The notes beneath the pieces are model-generated. The model had not been told where the DNA came from and did no database searches. It worked only from the letters and a program-made list of their open reading frames with translations. Positions 16,267 through 25,023 of a DNA stretch of 64,000 nucleotides are shown here, one piece after another (position 1 is the first letter of the stretch; each line of letters opens with the position of its first letter). The position numbers and the translations under genes were made by a program. Origin of the DNA: M55B177 sp034722275 (GTDB lineage: Bacteria; Chloroflexota; Dehalococcoidia; GIF9; AB-539-J10); the NCBI GenBank assembly GCA_034722275.1, contig JAYENW010000001.1, positions 138,042 through 202,041 on the forward strand, given 5' to 3'.

Positions 16267-16521
16267 ATGAACAATTCTTTTAATGAGGAAGAGCAAATGG
16301 GTATAGAGGATGACCTGGAGATGCTCCGCGAAGATTTAATAGGTGAACTACAGGCCATTAACCAGTATCAGGAACATATCGAAAGCTTGGAGAATGAGGA
16401 GGCTGTGGCTATATTAGAACATATTCTTGAAGAGGAGAAGGAGCACGTTGCCGAGTTGCTGGCGTTAATTCAGAAGATTGATCCCGTTCAAGCAGAAAAA
16501 TTCAAGCAGCACATTTTATGA
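16267..16521 (+). CDS. encapsulated-ferritin-like (EncFtn-type) two-helix protein
   Basis: 84-aa helical protein. It has two helices, LREDLIGELQAINQYQEHI and ILEHILEEEKEHVAELLALI, ending in IDP. Glu27, Tyr34, Glu57 and His60 have exactly the spacing of the metal ligands E32, Y39, E62 and H65 of Rhodospirillum EncFtn, which forms its di-iron site between two monomers. It would oxidise and help store Fe2+. It lacks a clear C-terminal encapsulin-targeting peptide, and no encapsulin gene is adjacent. A second in-frame ATG at 16297 would also keep all ligands. It follows the small aromatic protein by 20 bases. A related rubrerythrin-like or COQ7-like helix pair is the alternative. Confidence 0.72.
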   Translation: MNNSFNEEEQMGIEDDLEMLREDLIGELQAINQYQEHIESLENEEAVAILEHILEEEKEHVAELLALIQKIDPVQAEKFKQHIL

Positions 16522-16686
16522 GTATAATGGCATCTGGATGAAGACAGCCTCTTATTTTTCTCAGGGCAAAAAGCTCTTTTAATTATCCGCAGCTTATTTG
16601 ATGGAGGGCATGGGGTTGACCACTTCTGAAATGTGAGCCAGAGATAAATGAGCGCGGATAGTTTACATGGAAGGAGACAATAACTG

Positions 16687-17952
16687 TTGAATGTATTGAT
16701 TATTGGTGGCGGTGCCAGGGAGCACACGCTGGTGTGGAAGATTGCTCAGAGTCCTAGGGTTGACAAAATTTTTGTTGCTCCGGGAAATGCGGGAACAACA
16801 TTTGTAGCCGAAAATTTGAACATCCCCCCCGTTGATATAGAATCCCTGGCTAAAGCGGCTGAAGATAAAAAAGTTGACCTTGTTATCGTTGGCCCCGAGG
16901 TGCCACTGGCTTCAGGCATAGTAGATTACTTTAATGGTTTAGATATCCCTATTTTTGGGCCCACTAAAGTGGCAACTCAGATAGAATCAAGCAAAGTTTT
17001 CGCCAGAAACTTGATGGAAAAGTATGGCATTCCTTGCCCTAAAGGAGTCGTCTTCTCCTCTTATCCCAAGGCTCAAGTATATCTTGACAAACAAGAGATG
17101 CCCATTGTCATCAAAGCAGATGGTTTGGCCGCTGGCAAGGGCGTAATTATCGCTGACTCCCTTGAAGAAGCTAACAAGGCTCTTAGCGACATTATGAAAG
17201 CAAAAAAATTTGGCTCTGCTGGAGATAAGGTAATCATTGACGAATATGTTACTGGCCGAGAGGTAAGCCTCATAGCTTTCACCGATGGTAAAACGGTCTC
17301 ACCCATGCTTCCTGCGTGTGACTATAAGAAAGTTTGGGATAATGAGCAAGGTCCCAATACCGGTGGCATGGGCAGCTACAGCCCTCCGGGATTTTTCTCC
17401 ACCGAGCTCATAGAAAAAGTTACCAACAATATTTTGCTGCCCACAATAAGAGCGATGACTGATGAAGGTATGCCTTACAAAGGAGTGCTATATGCTGGGT
17501 TGATGGTAAATAACGGGGAGATATTGACGCTGGAATTCAATGCCCGCTTTGGCGATCCTGAGACTCAGGTTATTCTGCCCTTGCTGAAAACCGACTTAAT
17601 AGATATAATTCTGGCAGTAATCCAGGGCAATCTTGACCAGTTGAAAATAGAATGGGATACTGGAGCTTGTGTCGGAGTGGTTATGGCTTCAGCTGGCTAT
17701 CCTGGCAGCTACAAAACTGGCTTTCCCATAAAAGGTTTGGACAACATAGGTAAAGATTTGCTAGTCTTCCATGCGGGAACTAAACTGAGCAATGATGGCA
17801 AAGTTTACACCAATGGTGGGCGGGTGCTTACGGGAGTGGCCATGGGTGAGAATTTGGCTGAAGCCCAGGCAAAGGTTTATCGTAATATTTCTAGCATCTC
17901 ATTTGATGGCTGTCATTATCGTAGGGATATCGCTTTAAGGGAGATAGCCTGA
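16687..17952 (+). CDS. purD: phosphoribosylamine-glycine ligase (GAR synthetase)
   Basis: ATP-grasp enzyme joining glycine to phosphoribosylamine in purine synthesis. It begins MNVLIIGGGAREHTLVWKI, has the ATP-grasp segments VIKADGLAAGKGVIIADS (about 139-156) and FNARFGDPETQ (about 279), and a C-terminal domain with YTNGGRVLTGV. It is 421 aa, normal. Start TTG 16687 is used: the GGAGA box lies eight bases upstream, and the nearby ATG at 16691 is out of frame. It heads purD-purE-purB-purC-purS, with 0-23 bases between genes. Confidence 0.96.
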   Translation: MNVLIIGGGAREHTLVWKIAQSPRVDKIFVAPGNAGTTFVAENLNIPPVDIESLAKAAEDKKVDLVIVGPEVPLASGIVDYFNGLDIPIFGPTKVATQIESSKVFARNLMEKYGIPCPKGVVFSSYPKAQVYLDKQEMPIVIKADGLAAGKGVIIADSLEEANKALSDIMKAKKFGSAGDKVIIDEYVTGREVSLIAFTDGKTVSPMLPACDYKKVWDNEQGPNTGGMGSYSPPGFFSTELIEKVTNNILLPTIRAMTDEGMPYKGVLYAGLMVNNGEILTLEFNARFGDPETQVILPLLKTDLIDIILAVIQGNLDQLKIEWDTGACVGVVMASAGYPGSYKTGFPIKGLDNIGKDLLVFHAGTKLSNDGKVYTNGGRVLTGVAMGENLAEAQAKVYRNISSISFDGCHYRRDIALREIA

Positions 17953-18411
17953 ATGGCATTAGTGGGCGTTGTTATCGGCAGTAAAACAGATGAGGAGATG
18001 ATTGAGGCAGCCTTGGGGATACTGCAAAAGCTGGGCATTGATTATGAACTCTCTGTTATTTCAGGGCATAGAAATCCAGAGAAAGTCCGAGAATATGGCT
18101 TGCAGGCAGCGGAGCGAGGCATAGAAGTTATTATTGCTGCCGCGGGTTATGCGGCGCATCTTCCCGGCATTCTAGCTAGCTGGACAACATTGCCTGTTAT
18201 CGGTGTCCCTTTAGCCACGAGCGATTTGAAGGGGGTAGATGCTCTGCTCTCTATAAGTCAGATGCCTTCCGGGGTTCCTGTGGCTTGCGTCGGTATTGGC
18301 GAAAGTGGTGTTAAGAATGCTGCCTTACTTGCTGCCCAGATTTTAAGTACAGGGCATGCTGAAATAAAAGAGGCTTACCGTAAATATAAAATGGAGCTAG
18401 GAGATAGATAA
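17953..18411 (+). CDS. purE: PurE, N5-carboxyaminoimidazole ribonucleotide mutase
   Basis: Moves the carboxyl group to make CAIR in purine synthesis. The N-terminus VGVVIGSKTDEEMIEAAL and VISGHRNPEKV carry the phosphate-binding and catalytic His residues. IAAAGYAAHLPGILASWTT replaces the more usual GxGGAAHLPG loop with a tyrosine at one glycine. It is 152 aa. The ATG follows the purD stop without a gap, so translation is probably coupled. No purK lies here; without purK elsewhere, a class II (CO2-using) activity would need consideration. Confidence 0.93.
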   Translation: MALVGVVIGSKTDEEMIEAALGILQKLGIDYELSVISGHRNPEKVREYGLQAAERGIEVIIAAAGYAAHLPGILASWTTLPVIGVPLATSDLKGVDALLSISQMPSGVPVACVGIGESGVKNAALLAAQILSTGHAEIKEAYRKYKMELGDR

Positions 18412-18413
18412 TC

Positions 18414-19730
18414 ATGATTGAACGTTACTCTAGACCACAGATGAAGAAAATCTGGTCTGAAGAGAATAAATTTGACCAATGGCTGAAGGTGGAGGTGGCT
18501 GTATGTGAAGCCTGGGCTGAGTTGGGTGAGATTTCTCAGGAAGATGTGTCCAAAATAAGGAAGGCCAGCTATAATCTGGACCGCGTGGCCGATTTCCTCA
18601 AGGTAACCCATCACGATATGACAGCTTTTACGAGTGCAGTTTCCGAAAGCCTGGGTGAGGAATCTCGCTTCCTACACCTTGGTCTCACCTCCTCAGACGT
18701 GATGGATACTGCTCTGGGCTTGCAATTGAAGGAAGCTGCCGAACTCCTCGTGCAGGGTGTAGCTGAGCTTATTTCTATTCTGAAAAACAAGGCTATAAAA
18801 CATAAATACACCATTATGATGGGGCGAACACATGGTGTCCATGCTGAGCCCACCACTCTGGGTTTGAAGATGGCTCTTTGGAGAGAAGAAATGAAGCGCA
18901 ATGCCCGGAGACTGGCTGAAGCCAAGGAAATCGTCTCCGTTGGCAAAATATCGGGAGCGGTGGGCACTTATGCTACTGTGCCCCCTGAGGTGGAAAAGAT
19001 AGCTTGTGCTAAGTTAGGGCTGGCGCCAGCTCCAATATCCAGTCAGATAGTCCAGCGCGACCGCCATGCCCAATTTGTAACTACTCTGGCTCTGATTGCC
19101 AGCTCCCTGGAAAAGTTCGCCACTGAAATCAGAGGGCTTCAGAGGACTGAAGTTTTGGAGCTTGAAGAACCTTTTGAAGCTGGACAAACAGGCTCTTCAG
19201 CGATGCCCCACAAGCGAAATCCTGAGCTTTGCGAACGTACTTGCGGACTGGCACGATTAATTCGGGGATATGCATTGACTTCCATGGAAAATATAGCTCT
19301 GTGGCATGAACGTGACATCAGCCATTCGTCGGCAGAGCGCCTCATCTTGCCTGACTCTTGCCTGGCATTGGATTATGTGCTGTCCATATCCACCTGGGTG
19401 ATGAAGGGACTCAAAGTTTATCCTGAGAACATACAGCGCAACCTTGGTCTCACTAAGGGTTTGATCTTCTCTCAAAGAGTACTTCTGGCTTTAATAAATA
19501 AAGGTGCAGGTCGAGAAGAGGCATATAGAATGGTGCAGGATAATGCTATGAAAGCCTGGCAGGAAAGAATTAGCTTCCTGGATCTACTTGAGTCTGATGA
19601 GCATATTCTGGCTTATCTGTCCAAACCTGAATTGGAATCTCTGTTTGACTACAACTATTACCTGAGATATGTCGACAGCATTTTTGAACGCCTGGAGTTA
19701 AAAGGAAGTTCAGCTCCTACCCAAAGCTAA
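18414..19730 (+). CDS. purB: adenylosuccinate lyase
   Basis: Cleaves SAICAR to AICAR and adenylosuccinate to AMP. It belongs to the fumarase/aspartase superfamily: GSSAMPHKRNPELCE near residue 262 is the signature with the catalytic serine loop, and MMGRTHGVHAEPTTLGLK near residue 136 holds the conserved histidine. SSDVMDTALGLQLKEA lies at about 89-104. It is 438 aa, the typical bacterial short form. It starts two bases after purE and ends 17 bases before purC. Confidence 0.96.
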   Translation: MIERYSRPQMKKIWSEENKFDQWLKVEVAVCEAWAELGEISQEDVSKIRKASYNLDRVADFLKVTHHDMTAFTSAVSESLGEESRFLHLGLTSSDVMDTALGLQLKEAAELLVQGVAELISILKNKAIKHKYTIMMGRTHGVHAEPTTLGLKMALWREEMKRNARRLAEAKEIVSVGKISGAVGTYATVPPEVEKIACAKLGLAPAPISSQIVQRDRHAQFVTTLALIASSLEKFATEIRGLQRTEVLELEEPFEAGQTGSSAMPHKRNPELCERTCGLARLIRGYALTSMENIALWHERDISHSSAERLILPDSCLALDYVLSISTWVMKGLKVYPENIQRNLGLTKGLIFSQRVLLALINKGAGREEAYRMVQDNAMKAWQERISFLDLLESDEHILAYLSKPELESLFDYNYYLRYVDSIFERLELKGSSAPTQS

Positions 19731-19747
19731 TTAGAGGGAACTAGACA

Positions 19748-20653
19748 ATGAAGATTGTATTGAAGACCAGCTTACCTCTTCCTTTATTCCGCCGCGGCAA
19801 AGTAAGGGATATTTACGATTTGGGTGATAAATTGCTTATAGTGTCTACCGATCGCATTTCTGCTTTTGATGTTGTGCTACCCTGCGGCATTCCCGACAAG
19901 GGTAAGGTGCTTAATCAACTTTCAGCTTTCTGGTTTGAAAAAACAAAGAATATCATGCCTAACCACCTTATTAAAGTAGTCGATGGCGACCTCACTCTGA
20001 ACGATGTGGAAAGTCTTTCGGACTATTCTGGTGAGTTACCTGACTATCTTCTGGGTCGCTCTATGCTTGTGAGTAAAGCTGAACGCATCTCGGTGGAATG
20101 CGTCGTTCGGGGTTATCTGGCAGGCTCGGCGTGGGTGGAATATAGGGAGACAGGAAAGGTTGGTGAGGATCTTTTACCTTCAGGGATGAAAGAAAGTCAA
20201 GAATTACCTCACACCATCTTCACTCCCACTACTAAGAGTGATACAGAGCATGACCGTCCTCTAACTGAAGGGGATATAGAAAGCCTTGGCATTAAGTACT
20301 TGCTTGAAGAATTAAAAGAGAAGAGCTTACTCGTTTATGACTATGCCCGGGATTATGCCAGAAGCAGGGGCATTATCATCGCTGATACCAAATTTGAATT
20401 TGGTATCATAAATGGAAAGCTGGCCATTGTGGATGAATTGCTGACACCTGATTCCAGCCGCTTCTGGAGCATCAGTCAATATAAGGTTGGTTTTTGCCAG
20501 TCCAGCCTTGATAAGCAGCCAGTGCGTGATTGGCTGACAGCGTCAGGGTGGGATAAGGAACCGCCAGCTCCTATGTTGCCGCAGGAGGTGGTTGAAGGGA
20601 CAACAAGAAGATATCGCGAAGTCTATAGCAAACTGACCGGACAGACTATCTGA
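19748..20653 (+). CDS. purC: SAICAR synthetase
   Basis: ATP-dependent ligase joining CAIR and aspartate. It begins with the conserved FRRGKVRDIYDLGDKLLIV, then STDRISAFDVVLPCGIPDKG; VECVVRGYLAGSAWVEY and IIADTKFEFGIINGKL follow in the second half, with DELLTPDSSRFW. At 301 aa it is the longer version seen in yeast and some bacteria, not the 240-aa E. coli type. Fourth gene of the purine operon, 23 bases before purS. Confidence 0.96.
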   Translation: MKIVLKTSLPLPLFRRGKVRDIYDLGDKLLIVSTDRISAFDVVLPCGIPDKGKVLNQLSAFWFEKTKNIMPNHLIKVVDGDLTLNDVESLSDYSGELPDYLLGRSMLVSKAERISVECVVRGYLAGSAWVEYRETGKVGEDLLPSGMKESQELPHTIFTPTTKSDTEHDRPLTEGDIESLGIKYLLEELKEKSLLVYDYARDYARSRGIIIADTKFEFGIINGKLAIVDELLTPDSSRFWSISQYKVGFCQSSLDKQPVRDWLTASGWDKEPPAPMLPQEVVEGTTRRYREVYSKLTGQTI

Positions 20654-20676
20654 ATGAACATGCGAGGAGTTCTGAA

Positions 20677-20925
20677 ATGTACTTAGCTAAAGTTTATATT
20701 ATCTTAAAGCCTACAGTTAATGACCCTCAGGGCTTGACTATCAAAGGGGCGTTGCATAACTTGGGCTTCAGCGAAGTAACCAGCGTTCGGGCAGGCAAGT
20801 ATATAGAAATGAAGATAGATCAAGATAGGCAAGATAAAGCCCGAGGAGAGATTGACCAGATGTGCCGCAAGTTGCTAGCCAATCCTGTTATTGAGGACTA
20901 CTCCTTCAGCTTAGAGGAAATTTAG
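20677..20925 (+). CDS. purS: PurS subunit of FGAM synthase
   Basis: Small (82 aa) subunit that bridges PurQ and PurL in the three-part phosphoribosylformylglycinamidine synthase. The sequence LAKVYIILKPTVNDPQGLTI and VRAGKYIEMKID are typical of PurS, as is the C-terminal LANPVIEDYSF. A GAGGAG-like box precedes the ATG. The usual downstream purQ and purL are missing here, so the complex must draw its other subunits from another locus. Confidence 0.93.
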   Translation: MYLAKVYIILKPTVNDPQGLTIKGALHNLGFSEVTSVRAGKYIEMKIDQDRQDKARGEIDQMCRKLLANPVIEDYSFSLEEI

Positions 20926-20960
20926 CGCCTAAGCTCTTTTCTGTGACGCTTTCGCTCCAT

Positions 20961-20988
20961 TTGTAACTCAAGAATGGTATGCTAAACT
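20961..20988 (+). promoter_or_regulatory. weak candidate promoter of argF
   Basis: TTGTAA at 20961-20966 and TAAACT at 20983-20988, with 16 bases between, in the 96-base gap after purS and about 34 bases before argF. Only moderate consensus agreement. Confidence 0.3.
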
Positions 20989-21021
20989 TATAGTACCAAG
21001 CTCATAGCCCGGGGGTAATGA

Positions 21022-21951
21022 ATGAAAAGAGATTTGCTTTCGATATCTGATCTCAGTTGTGAGGAAATTGAGCAGCTTATCAAAGAAGCTCTCATGATAA
21101 AGCAAAAAGGTACGTCTCACTCTCTTTCAGGAAAGGTTTTAGCTCTTCTTTTTGAGAAACCTTCCTTGCGCACTAAGACTAGCTTTGAGGTGGCCATGCA
21201 TCACATGGGTGGAGACGCTGTTTATCTGTCTCCAGGCGAGGTGGGCTTGGGTGAACGGGAGCAAGTTTCTGATGTGGCCAGAACGCTCAGTCGTTACGTT
21301 GATGGTATCGCTACACGCACATTTTCTCACGATACGTTGTGCACTCTGGCTGAGTATTCATCTGTGCCTGTTATCAATGCGCTGTCTGATTGGGAACACC
21401 CCTGTCAGGCACTCTCTGACCTGCTTACTATATATGAAAAAAAAGGCAGGCTCTCAAGATTAACCATGGCGTTTATTGGCGATGGTAATAATGTAGCTAA
21501 TAGTTTGTTTCTTGCTGCTTCGCTTGTGGGCATGAATTTCTCTATTGCCTCTCCTTCGGCTTATGAGATCAACCAAGAGGTATTAGCCCGAGGCAAAGAG
21601 CTTGCTATTTCCAGCGGCAGCAAGGTCAAGCTGACTGATAAACCTTATGAGGCAGTTAAAGATGCTGATGTGGTATACACTGATGTGTGGACTAGTATGG
21701 GCCAAGAAGCTGAAGCAGAGAAGCGACGCGTTGTTTTTTCCGGTTATCAGGTAAATCATAAATTGTTGGACTTGGCTAAACAGGATGTTTTATTTATGCA
21801 TCCTTTGCCTGCCCACCATGGAGAAGAGATTTCGATAAATTTACTGGATGATTCCAGGTCGGTGGTCTTTGATCAGGCGGAGAATAGGCTTCACCTCCAA
21901 AAGGCGCTGTTAGTCAAAATGCTTTTGTCATTGGGGATATTGATGAAATGA
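21022..21951 (+). CDS. argF: ornithine carbamoyltransferase
   Basis: Makes citrulline from ornithine and carbamoyl phosphate. The carbamoyl-phosphate loop is FEKPSLRTKTSFEVAMHHMG (STRTR in E. coli enzyme), followed by HPCQALSDLLTI (the HPxQ motif) and FIGDGNNVANSL. The C-terminal active-site loop reads FMHPLPAHHGEEI rather than HCLPxxRG. HPLP variants are found in some OTCs and in aspartate transcarbamoylases, but EVGLGEREQVSDVARTLSRY and DGNNVANS point to OTC. It is 309 aa. Its stop overlaps the ATG of der (ATGA). Confidence 0.9.
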   Translation: MKRDLLSISDLSCEEIEQLIKEALMIKQKGTSHSLSGKVLALLFEKPSLRTKTSFEVAMHHMGGDAVYLSPGEVGLGEREQVSDVARTLSRYVDGIATRTFSHDTLCTLAEYSSVPVINALSDWEHPCQALSDLLTIYEKKGRLSRLTMAFIGDGNNVANSLFLAASLVGMNFSIASPSAYEINQEVLARGKELAISSGSKVKLTDKPYEAVKDADVVYTDVWTSMGQEAEAEKRRVVFSGYQVNHKLLDLAKQDVLFMHPLPAHHGEEISINLLDDSRSVVFDQAENRLHLQKALLVKMLLSLGILMK

Positions 21952-23306
21952 CGGAACCTATCCTTGCTATTGTGGGCAGAACTAATGTGGGCAAATCTAC
22001 TCTGCTGAATCGTTTGGCTAGCAGACGTCTGGCCATAGTTGCTGGTTTGCCGGGAACCACAAGAGACCGTCTCTTTGCTTCGGTCACTTGGCGAGGACGA
22101 GAGATGACCTTGGTTGACACCGGCGGTTACTTTCCAGGCCCTTCGCTTGATTCGACAAAGTTGCCTCTGCATCAAAAGGTGGCATCTCAAATAAAAACAG
22201 CCATTACTCAAGCTGATGCCATAATTTTTCTCGTAGATGGTAAGGATGGAATTATTGGTGCCGATGAGGAAATAGCCCAGATGCTGCGTGGAACAGGCAA
22301 GCCTGTGATACTGGCAGTAAATAAGATAGATTCCTTTAAATGGCAAACTCAAGCTGCTAACTTCTATCGCCTTGGGACAGGACAGCCTATACCTATCAGT
22401 GCCTATCATAACCTGGGAATAGAGAGGCTGCTAGAGGCTGTCCTGGCTCTTCTTCCTGCGCCATCTGAAAAGCTTTCCCTTCCGCCGGAAGCGAAACTGG
22501 CGATTGTGGGAAGACCCAATGTGGGGAAGTCAACTTTGCTGAATGCTTTGTTAACTGAAGAAAGAGCTGTTGTTGATGATGTTCCCGGAACAACGCGCGA
22601 TTCTTTGGATGCGGTGGTTCAGTGGCATGATAAGAGAATTTTGCTTATTGACACCGCCGGTATCAAACGGCGGGGCAAAGTTGCTAGAGGTATTGATTAT
22701 TACAGTCTGCTTCGTGCTCTCCAGGCTATTAATCGTTGCGATGTTGCCTTGTTGATGATCGATGCCACTGAGTTTGTTACTGCCCAAGATATGCATATTG
22801 CTAGGTATATTATGGAACTTGGGAGAGGGATAATATTGGCAATCAATAAATGGGATCTTATTCCCATAGTGCAAAGGCGGGAGTTTCAGCATCTTCTTTC
22901 ATTGCGGTTCAGATTCCTGTCTTATGCTCCCTTTCTTTATATTTCTGCTAAACTGAGGGAAGATACAGATAGAATTTTGCCTGAAGCATGGCGTATTTGG
23001 CAGCAGAGCCAGAAGAAAGTAGCGCAATCAGAAGTTGACAAAGCAGTGAAACAAGCAGTGAGCAGCCATCCTCCTGCTGTTAAAGGAATGAGACGACTAC
23101 GAATTATCAAGGCCTACCAGGATGAATCTAGCCCGGGATCATTCATTCTGTCGGTCAATGACCCTGGATTAGTCCATTCCTCTTATCAGCGCTATCTGGA
23201 GAAGCAGCTGCGCCGCAGTTTTGGTTTTCAGGGTGTTCCCTTGCGGTTGATTTTCAGCAAATATCGTAGTAAAAATAGAAGGGAACCGGAGATGATGCAA
23301 GTATGA
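21948..23306 (+). CDS. der: ribosome biogenesis GTPase Der (EngA)
   Basis: Double-GTPase needed for 50S maturation. The first G domain has GRTNVGKSTLLN (about 10), DTGGYF and NKID; the second has GRPNVGKSTLLNALL (about 187), DTAGIKRRGK and NKWD. A C-terminal KH-like domain (about 345-450) contains RRLRIIKAYQ. It is 452 aa. It starts inside the argF stop codon and overlaps plsY by four bases, so argF-der-plsY-gpsA are likely one transcript. Confidence 0.97.
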   Translation: MTEPILAIVGRTNVGKSTLLNRLASRRLAIVAGLPGTTRDRLFASVTWRGREMTLVDTGGYFPGPSLDSTKLPLHQKVASQIKTAITQADAIIFLVDGKDGIIGADEEIAQMLRGTGKPVILAVNKIDSFKWQTQAANFYRLGTGQPIPISAYHNLGIERLLEAVLALLPAPSEKLSLPPEAKLAIVGRPNVGKSTLLNALLTEERAVVDDVPGTTRDSLDAVVQWHDKRILLIDTAGIKRRGKVARGIDYYSLLRALQAINRCDVALLMIDATEFVTAQDMHIARYIMELGRGIILAINKWDLIPIVQRREFQHLLSLRFRFLSYAPFLYISAKLREDTDRILPEAWRIWQQSQKKVAQSEVDKAVKQAVSSHPPAVKGMRRLRIIKAYQDESSPGSFILSVNDPGLVHSSYQRYLEKQLRRSFGFQGVPLRLIFSKYRSKNRREPEMMQV

Positions 23307-23941
23307 TAATAACCAAATTCATTGTTAGCATGATTATTGGCTATCTCTTGGGCTCTATACCCTTTGGGTTGATAGTGAGTAAATTAGCTAAGGGTGTTGA
23401 TGTGAGACAATATGGAAGCGGGAAGACAGGTGCTACTAATGTAATGAGAGCTGCAGGAACTAAATTCGGCGCTCTGACTATAGCTCTTGATGTAGCTAAA
23501 GCTGTTGTAGCAGTTATGCTGGCTAAGCTGATTGTAGGAAGTGATGTTATTTACCTTGGCACTGTCCTTCTCAATTGGCAGGTAGCGCAGGTTGTCACAG
23601 GACTGGCAGTGCTTGCCGGGCATAGCTGGCCAGTATTTGCCAAGTTCAAGGGTGGCAGAGGTGTAACCGCATTTTTTGGCACAATGTTTGCCATTTATCC
23701 CCCAGCAGCTTTGGTGGGCACTGAGGTTTGGGTTGCAGTGGCACTGCACAGTCGGCATATGTCCTCGGGCTCTATCTTGGGCATCACCGCCACCTGGTGT
23801 TTAATGATTCCTTTGACTATTGCCTATGATTTGCCGCCAATTTATCTCGCCTACGCATTAGTTGCCATGGGACTGGTTATTTATCAACACCGCGATAACA
23901 TCAAAAGACTGAGACAGGGAACAGAGCGTCGTTTCTTCTAG
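23303..23941 (+). CDS. plsY: glycerol-3-phosphate acyltransferase PlsY
   Basis: Membrane acyltransferase using acyl-phosphate to make lysophosphatidic acid, the first step of phospholipid synthesis. It has about five membrane segments. Hallmarks are GYLLGSIPFGLIVSKLAKG, DVRQYGSGKTGATNVMRAAG (the usual GSGNxGATN with Asn changed to Lys), and HSWPVFAKFKGGRGVTAFFG. Length 212 aa. It overlaps der by four bases (ATGA) and precedes gpsA, which makes its substrate. Confidence 0.95.
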   Translation: MIITKFIVSMIIGYLLGSIPFGLIVSKLAKGVDVRQYGSGKTGATNVMRAAGTKFGALTIALDVAKAVVAVMLAKLIVGSDVIYLGTVLLNWQVAQVVTGLAVLAGHSWPVFAKFKGGRGVTAFFGTMFAIYPPAALVGTEVWVAVALHSRHMSSGSILGITATWCLMIPLTIAYDLPPIYLAYALVAMGLVIYQHRDNIKRLRQGTERRFF

Positions 23942-23943
23942 TC

Positions 23944-24981
23944 ATGCCTAAAGCTGCTATCATAGGTAACACCACCTGGGGCAGGACTTTAGCTGCCTTG
24001 CTGGGGGATAAAGGGGTAGCAGTAAAGGTCTGGACACGGAGCAGGACAGAAGCTGAAGAACTGAACCAGGGAAAGTATAGCTATTCTTCTACCGATTGCA
24101 TCGAAGAAGCTCTGGATAAGGCTGATCTGGTAATCTGGGCGGTTCCCTCTCAAAAGCTGAGGCAAAATGTCATCCTCGCCAAGTCCTATCTCACTGACTC
24201 TATGCTATTGGTTAGCGCCGCTAAAGGGCTGGAGGTAGACACCGGAGACAGGATGTCTCAGGTTATAGCGGAGGAAATTTCTTCTGATTTGAGGGGGCAA
24301 ATTTGTGTTCTTTCAGGCCCCAATTTAGCTAAAGAAATTGCACAGGGTCTACCTGCTGCTGCGGTAGTCGCTTCTGAAAACATAACTGTCGCTGAAAAGG
24401 TGCGAGAACTACTAGAATGCCCTCATTTTACGCTTTTTACCAGCGAGGATGTTATTGGGGTAGAGTTGGGAGGTGCCTTTAAAAACATTGTGGCTTTGGG
24501 GGCGGGGGTGATGGATGGCTTGGGTTTGGGTGATAACGCTAAATCTGCTTTTATCACCTATGGTTGGGCTGAGCTTGTTTCCCTGGGGACAGTTTTAGGA
24601 GCCAATGCTGCTACCTTTTATGGCTTGGCTGGTTTGGGGGATTTGGTAACCACCTGCGCTGGCAATCTCAGCCGTAATCATTATGTTGGTTATGAATTGG
24701 CTAAAGGTCGCCCTCTATCTGAGATACGTGCTTCTATGCCCCAGGTTGCCGAAGGCGTTTACACCTCCGTGGCGGCTCATCAGCTAGCCTTAAAACTGGG
24801 GAAAGAATTGCCCATGGTTGATACTATTTATGATATCCTGTTTCAGGATTTGCCTGTGAAAGAAGCCATAGCTGCCTTCAAGAAACTGGCAGCGGCTCAT
24901 TATCAACCTTCTTTAAGCATCTTAAATGAATTTGCTCCTCACGAAGTTCCTATTATCGTGAAAGGGGAGCCGAAGTCCTGA
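23944..24981 (+). CDS. gpsA: glycerol-3-phosphate dehydrogenase [NAD(P)+]
   Basis: Reduces dihydroxyacetone phosphate to sn-glycerol-3-phosphate for phospholipids. The N-terminal fold has IIGNTTWGRTLAALL (family GxGxWGTA-like), and LSGPNLAKEIAQGLPAAAVV near residue 124. The catalytic lysine lies in GVELGGAFKNIVALGAGVMD, and LGDLVTTCAGNLSRN follows. It is 345 aa. It starts two bases after plsY, its metabolic partner, and is last on the plus strand before convergent dnaJ. Confidence 0.96.
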   Translation: MPKAAIIGNTTWGRTLAALLGDKGVAVKVWTRSRTEAEELNQGKYSYSSTDCIEEALDKADLVIWAVPSQKLRQNVILAKSYLTDSMLLVSAAKGLEVDTGDRMSQVIAEEISSDLRGQICVLSGPNLAKEIAQGLPAAAVVASENITVAEKVRELLECPHFTLFTSEDVIGVELGGAFKNIVALGAGVMDGLGLGDNAKSAFITYGWAELVSLGTVLGANAATFYGLAGLGDLVTTCAGNLSRNHYVGYELAKGRPLSEIRASMPQVAEGVYTSVAAHQLALKLGKELPMVDTIYDILFQDLPVKEAIAAFKKLAAAHYQPSLSILNEFAPHEVPIIVKGEPKS

Positions 24982-25023
24982 CTTGAATCAAATGGAGAGG
25001 CAATTGAAAAGATTAAATGAGGG

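Noticed and set aside
16522..16686. Possible structured RNA or purine riboswitch before purD
   Set aside because: I could not find the conserved purine-riboswitch core or a convincing stem; it is left as unassigned intergenic DNA.
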